A DNA stretch of 8,941 nucleotides from Legionella genomosp. 1 (GTDB lineage Bacteria; Pseudomonadota; Gammaproteobacteria; Legionellales; Legionellaceae). The notes beneath the pieces are model-generated. The model saw only the letters and a list, made by a program, of their open reading frames with translations. It had not been told where the DNA came from and did not search any database. This document shows positions 5,745-8,941 of the stretch, one piece after another (position 1 is the first letter of the stretch; each line of letters opens with the position of its first letter). Made by a program: the position numbers and the translations under genes. Location: the NCBI GenBank assembly GCA_945862275.1, contig CAMAYA010000041.1:1-8941 (forward strand), written 5' to 3'.

Positions 5745-6630
5745 TAATCAGAATAGACTTTTTTCCAAGCGTCATCACTCATCGAAGGGTTTTGTGGTGG
5801 CCTTGGCATTGTCTTTGGTGCTCATGATGGTGGACTACCATAACCCGTCTCTGGGTCATGTGCGTCGCGGTTTTTCATTGGTTGTGGCGCCTATTCAGTA
5901 TGCAGTGGATTACCCGGTTCGTGTTGCGGGCTGGGTCCGCTCGCTCATGAGCACTAAAAAATCATTGATTAACGAAAACATGCAATTGCGTTATCAGCAA
6001 ACGATGCTGGAAGCGCAATTGCAAAAACTCACGCTGTTGCGTCATGAGAACTCCCAACTCAAAGAATTATTATCCGTGTCGTCTCCTGCCAACATGCATG
6101 CGATGGCGGCTCAAATTTTAGCCGTCGATACCACGCGATCCCGGCAATTGCTTATCTTGAACAAAGGCACGCGCGATGGGGTTTTCGTTGGCCAGCCTGT
6201 ACTGGATGCCAAGGGAGTCATGGGGCAAATCATCGACGTTGGGTTGATGACCAGTACAATCTTATTGATATCTGACGCAAAATGCGCCGTTCCCATCCGA
6301 AACAACCGTACAGGTGAGCGTGCCATTCTCGTTGGCACGAATAGCATGACGCATTTATCACTCATTAATTTGCCGGGCACCTCATCCATCACAAAAGGTG
6401 ATTTGTTGGTAACTTCAGGACTGGGACGGCGCTATCCTGAAGGATATCCCGTTGGTCGTGTTGAAGACGTGTCGCACATGCCGGGTGATGATTTCATGAC
6501 CGTGCGCGTGACGCCTGTTGCGCGATTAAACCGAAACCGTTTGGTATTATTGATTTGGCCTGAAGAGGAACACAATGAATTAACGGCACAAATAAATGAG
6601 CGCATGAATGCGATGGAAGGAAACGCATGA
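5716..6630 (+). CDS. mreC: Cell-shape protein MreC
   Basis: Bitopic inner-membrane protein of the elongasome; its periplasmic part activates the RodA-PBP2 synthase and links it to MreD and MreB. The 304 residues show a basic cytoplasmic N-terminus, one transmembrane helix (about 25-41, GFVVALALSLVLMMVDY), a coiled coil (about 80-120, many Leu, Gln and Glu), and the two-barrel MreC domain (about 125-285) with the NKGTRDGVFVGQPV and TSGLGRRYPEGYPVG signatures. The start is a GTG at 5716 inside the end of mreB (29-base overlap); a second GTG at 5722 is an equally possible start giving VIFSQQ. The Shine-Dalgarno sequence is weak (GGA at 5708-5710), so translation is probably coupled to mreB. The stop overlaps mreD in ATGA. 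Confidence 0.94.
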   Translation: MAVIFSQQNNNQNRLFSKRHHSSKGFVVALALSLVLMMVDYHNPSLGHVRRGFSLVVAPIQYAVDYPVRVAGWVRSLMSTKKSLINENMQLRYQQTMLEAQLQKLTLLRHENSQLKELLSVSSPANMHAMAAQILAVDTTRSRQLLILNKGTRDGVFVGQPVLDAKGVMGQIIDVGLMTSTILLISDAKCAVPIRNNRTGERAILVGTNSMTHLSLINLPGTSSITKGDLLVTSGLGRRYPEGYPVGRVEDVSHMPGDDFMTVRVTPVARLNRNRLVLLIWPEEEHNELTAQINERMNAMEGNA

Positions 6631-7100
6631 GCACATTAAATATTCGTTTTGTAGTCGCCATGTTTGTGGTGTTAGCCTTCACTATTTTGCCGCTGCCTGA
6701 ACTAATGGCGGCCTATCGCCCGCCCTGGGTGTTGCTGTTTGTGTTGTATATTCAGTTTTTTTTACCCCACTATTTCAGAGTAACCTGGCTGTTTTTGTTA
6801 GGCATGTCATTGGATGTGTTGCTGGCATCGGTCATGGGTGAGCATACATTTGCTTTGTTATTAACAAGTTGGCTGGCTTCTACAAAAGCCCGTCGGTTTC
6901 ATTTTTTTTCACCAGCACAACAGATGTTATTTATGGTCCTGTTTTGCTCAATTTATGAGCTGGTGCTGGCCTCTATTGATGGATTCCTGGGTTATCATAA
7001 CGGCTTCTTCTTTGCGGCTGGAACCTTATTGACCAGTGTGTTGTTTTGGCCTTGGATGAAGTTATTAGCAGATCATATGCTAGTGCCTCGTCTGCGTTGA
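6627..7100 (+). CDS. mreD: Cell-shape membrane protein MreD
   Basis: Polytopic inner-membrane partner of MreC in the elongasome. The 157 residues are close to the family's usual 160 and very hydrophobic, with about five or six membrane helices (roughly 6-27, 33-46, 52-70, 72-86, 100-117 and 127-146). RPPWVLLFVLY and the GMSLDVLLASVMGEHTFALLL segment are typical of MreD. ATG at 6627 overlaps the mreC stop in ATGA, and GGAAGGA (6615-6621) lies five bases upstream, so the two genes are translationally coupled. The stop codon lies within the -35 element proposed for icd. No intrinsic terminator stem is visible after it, only a short T-run. Confidence 0.93.
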   Translation: MSTLNIRFVVAMFVVLAFTILPLPELMAAYRPPWVLLFVLYIQFFLPHYFRVTWLFLLGMSLDVLLASVMGEHTFALLLTSWLASTKARRFHFFSPAQQMLFMVLFCSIYELVLASIDGFLGYHNGFFFAAGTLLTSVLFWPWMKLLADHMLVPRLR

Positions 7101-7124
7101 CATGCTATGATAAGTTTTTTTAAT
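7097..7124 (+). promoter_or_regulatory. Near-consensus sigma-70 promoter for icd, overlapping the mreD stop
   Basis: TTGACA (7097-7102) matches the -35 consensus perfectly. After 16 bases TTTAAT (7119-7124) matches the -10 at five of six positions. The start would be near 7131, leaving only about 13 bases before the icd ATG. A second overlapping -10, TATGAT at 7106-7111 preceded by TGC, is an extended -10 that would start near 7118 and leave a leader of about 26 bases. The mreD stop TGA (7098-7100) sits inside the -35. Confidence 0.55.
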
Positions 7125-7143
7125 CTAGTTGGAGCCATCATTC

Positions 7144-8400
7144 ATGCCATTCGAACATATCCAAGTGCCCACGCAAGGTCAACCCATTACGGTCAATGCT
7201 GACTTCACACTAAACGTGCCAGACTGCCCCATTATTCCCTTTATCGAAGGAGATGGCATTGGCGTAGATGTCACGCCAGCCATGATTCATGCAGTCGATG
7301 CCGCGGTCAAAAAAGCCTATGGCGATAAAAAGAAAATTGCATGGATGGAAATATATGCAGGTGAAAAGGCCAACAAGCGCTATGGTGCGAACCAGTGGTT
7401 GCCTAAAGAAACACTAACAGCCATCAAGCAATTTGTGGTGTCGATTAAAGGTCCGTTGACCACACCTGTGGGAGGTGGGATTCGCTCCTTAAACGTGGCC
7501 ATTCGGCAAGAGCTTGATTTATATACGTGCCTACGACCTATTCGTTATTTCAAAGGAACACCCAGTCCTGTGAAAGAGCCCGAAAAAACCAACATGGTTA
7601 TTTTTCGTGAAAATTCAGAAGACATTTATGCAGGCATTGAATGGCAAGCAGACTCCATAGAAGCTAAAAAATTAATTCAATTTCTACGTCATGAAATGGG
7701 CGTGACCAAAATTCGTTTCCCTGAGCACTGTGGCATTGGGATAAAGCCTGTGTCTCAAGAAGGGACTACGCGCCTCGTGAAAGCGGCTATTCAATATGCG
7801 ATTGATAATGAACGTGATTCAGTGACGTTGGTACACAAAGGCAACATCATGAAGTTCACAGAAGGCGCCTTTAAAGATTGGGGTTACGATGTAGCCCGCG
7901 TTCAGTTTGGCGCAGTCCCTTATCAAGGTGGCCCTTGGATGCAGTTAACCAATCCAGTAACGGGTAAACCAATCATCATTAAAGACGTGATCGCAGATGC
8001 GTTTTTACAGCAAATTTTATTAAGGCCTGAAGAATATAGCGTCATTGCTACGTTAAATTTAAATGGCGACTATATTTCTGATGCCTTAGCGGCCCAAGTG
8101 GGTGGCATTGGTATTGCGCCAGGCGCCAACATCGGCGATGACGTAGCCGTTTTTGAAGCGACGCATGGCACCGCACCAAAGTACGCAGGCCTGGATAAAG
8201 TAAATCCAGGTTCGTTGATTTTATCAGCAGAAATGATGTTGCGACATATGGGTTGGACCGTTGCGGCGGATTACTTGGTGAAGGGTGTCGAAGGAGCCAT
8301 TGAGGCCAAAACGGTAACGTATGACTTTGAGCGCTTGATGACAGGGGCCACATGTGTGAGTTGCTCCGGTTTTGCCGAGGCTATCATTCACAACATGTAG
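7144..8400 (+). CDS. icd: NADP-dependent isocitrate dehydrogenase
   Basis: Oxidative decarboxylation of isocitrate to 2-oxoglutarate in the TCA cycle, producing NADPH. The ATG at 7144, nine bases after GGAG (7131-7134), gives 418 residues (E. coli Icd: 416). The in-frame TTG at 7129 would place the Shine-Dalgarno sequence inside the gene and is rejected. Isocitrate-site residues are in place: IRSLNVAIRQE has Ser115 (equivalent of E. coli Ser113, the AceK phosphorylation site) and Arg121, with Arg131 following. GDYISDALAAQ carries the metal-binding aspartates. NADP specificity is indicated by HGTAPKYAG with Lys-Tyr, the following DKV, and the Tyr and Arg of VTYDFERLM. It probably has its own promoter, separate from mreBCD. 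Whether AceK regulates it here depends on an aceK gene elsewhere. Confidence 0.97.
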   Translation: MPFEHIQVPTQGQPITVNADFTLNVPDCPIIPFIEGDGIGVDVTPAMIHAVDAAVKKAYGDKKKIAWMEIYAGEKANKRYGANQWLPKETLTAIKQFVVSIKGPLTTPVGGGIRSLNVAIRQELDLYTCLRPIRYFKGTPSPVKEPEKTNMVIFRENSEDIYAGIEWQADSIEAKKLIQFLRHEMGVTKIRFPEHCGIGIKPVSQEGTTRLVKAAIQYAIDNERDSVTLVHKGNIMKFTEGAFKDWGYDVARVQFGAVPYQGGPWMQLTNPVTGKPIIIKDVIADAFLQQILLRPEEYSVIATLNLNGDYISDALAAQVGGIGIAPGANIGDDVAVFEATHGTAPKYAGLDKVNPGSLILSAEMMLRHMGWTVAADYLVKGVEGAIEAKTVTYDFERLMTGATCVSCSGFAEAIIHNM

Positions 8401-8478
8401 CCTAACACCTATTTATTTTATTTTTTTACTGGCCAAACCTCCAATCTACAGCTATAAAAAGAGTAAGAGGATATGTAA

Positions 8479-8802
8479 ATGAGTGGGCACTATTTAATGA
8501 GTATTGTAAAAGGCAAAGTGGCCGTATCACAGGCACTGCCAGCATTAAAGGTGCCCAAAAAATACAGCGTTCTTCTGCTAAATGATGATTACACGCCGAT
8601 GGATTTTGTGGTTGTCGTGTTAAGGAGGTTCTTTTATTTAACTGAAGCACATGCCATTCAAGTGATGCTCCAAGTGCATACACAGGGACGCGGTATTTGT
8701 GGGTTATATACACGTGATATTGCAGAAACGAAAGTAGTCCTGGTAAATGATTATGCCAGAGAGAACCAACATCCATTGCTATGTAGCATGGAACCGGAGT
8801 AA
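8479..8802 (+). CDS. clpS: ClpAP adaptor / N-end-rule recognin ClpS
   Basis: Binds proteins with destabilising N-terminal residues and delivers them to ClpA, modulating ClpAP specificity. The 107 residues match the E. coli length (106), with a disordered N-terminal tail followed by a folded core from about 28. Binding-pocket residues are visible: Asn35-Asp36-Asp37, Thr39 and Met41 (NDDYTPMDFV), Met63 and His67 in VMLQVHTQGRG, and the HPL near the end that completes the pocket. ATG at 8479 is eight bases after TAAGAGG (8464-8470). An ATG-TAA pair at 8473-8478 directly precedes it in the same frame. An internal ATG at 8497 would remove six residues of the tail. Tandem AGG codons (Arg49-Arg50) form a perfect Shine-Dalgarno sequence within the gene. 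clpA follows after 25 bp, the usual order. Confidence 0.96.
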   Translation: MSGHYLMSIVKGKVAVSQALPALKVPKKYSVLLLNDDYTPMDFVVVVLRRFFYLTEAHAIQVMLQVHTQGRGICGLYTRDIAETKVVLVNDYARENQHPLLCSMEPE

Positions 8803-8827
8803 ATGATGGTAGTTAGGAGTTGCGATC

Positions 8828-8941
8828 ATGTTAAACAAAGAGCTTGAGTTCACCTTAAATCTAGCTTTTAAGGATGCCAAAGAGAAGCGTCATGAGTTCA
8901 TGACAGTGGAACATTTGCTATTGTCATTGCTGGATAATCCA
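8828..8941 (+). CDS. clpA: ATP-dependent Clp protease ATP-binding subunit ClpA (5' end only)
   Basis: AAA+ unfoldase that partners ClpP and receives substrates from ClpS. Only the first 38 codons are present; the gene runs off the right edge. The peptide MLNKELEFTLNLAFKDAKEK followed by RHEFMTVEHLLLSLLDNP is the start of the Clp N-domain, the part that ClpS contacts, and matches E. coli ClpA closely. AGGAG at 8815-8819 lies eight bases before the ATG. It is 25 bp downstream of clpS and very likely cotranscribed. Assignment to ClpA rather than ClpB rests on the sequence start and on the adjacent clpS. Confidence 0.95.
   Translation, partial: MLNKELEFTLNLAFKDAKEKRHEFMTVEHLLLSLLDNP

Noticed and set aside
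5315..5809. Minus-strand frame of 164 codons opposite mreB
   Set aside because: Antisense to strongly conserved mreB codons, with Pro/Ser/Arg-rich composition typical of an antisense shadow.
7129..7143. TTG at 7129 as icd start
   Set aside because: It would put the GGAG Shine-Dalgarno sequence (7131-7134) inside the gene. The ATG at 7144 gives the expected N-terminus and spacing.
8401..8430. T-rich stretch after icd as an intrinsic terminator
   Set aside because: No stem precedes the T-run, so a Rho-independent terminator is not supported.
8453..8458. TATAAA as a clpS promoter -10
   Set aside because: The best -35 at a suitable distance matches only three of six positions, and transcription would begin inside the Shine-Dalgarno sequence (8464-8470). 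Possible but not supported.
8803..8850. Small frame starting ATGATG between clpS and clpA
   Set aside because: Only about 14 codons, overlapping the clpA start in another frame, and clpA has its own better-placed AGGAG.

Overview
The window is a stretch of a gammaproteobacterial chromosome, most likely from the order Legionellales (Legionella/Coxiella relatives). Two things point there. MurI, GpsA, SecB, MreB/C/D, isocitrate dehydrogenase, ClpS and ClpA all align residue by residue with Enterobacteria-type proteins recalled from memory. The order mreB-mreC-mreD-icd-clpS-clpA is, as I recall, a Legionella-type arrangement, whereas E. coli keeps these genes in separate places. The genus cannot be fixed from this window.

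Layout. (1) Positions 2-1570, plus strand: the 3' part of a large gene that runs in from outside the window. It encodes an unrecognised, alanine-rich, mostly helical protein with a compact C-terminal domain. It is the only real accessory gene here and could be a host-interaction (type IV effector-like) protein, but that is inference. (2) murI, 1631-2440. (3) A 195-bp gap, 2441-2635, with two tiny overlapping reading frames; the second looks like the N-terminal stub of an HTH antitoxin, so the gap may hold a decayed toxin-antitoxin locus. (4) A minus-strand operon, rhodanese (yibN-like) - secB - gpsA, 4558 down to 2636, with a good extended -10 promoter. It matches E. coli yibN-grxC-secB-gpsA but lacks grxC. 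(5) A divergent 148-bp intergenic region with a strong inverted repeat. (6) A plus-strand mreB-mreC-mreD cluster whose reading frames overlap. (7) icd, with its own near-consensus promoter overlapping the mreD stop codon. (8) clpS, then the first 38 codons of clpA at the right edge.

How the genes fit together. MurI supplies D-glutamate for peptidoglycan, and MreBCD organises the lateral-wall elongation machinery. GpsA makes sn-glycerol-3-phosphate for phospholipids, and SecB delivers preproteins to SecA. Icd is the NADP-dependent TCA enzyme. ClpS is the N-recognin adaptor that feeds substrates to ClpAP, encoded directly downstream. The window is therefore mainly conserved housekeeping with one accessory gene at its left edge. 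I did not find an obvious new multi-gene system. The most unusual items are the unknown left-edge protein, the antitoxin-like remnant, the mreB upstream dyad, and a perfect 9-base Shine-Dalgarno sequence built from tandem AGG codons inside clpS.
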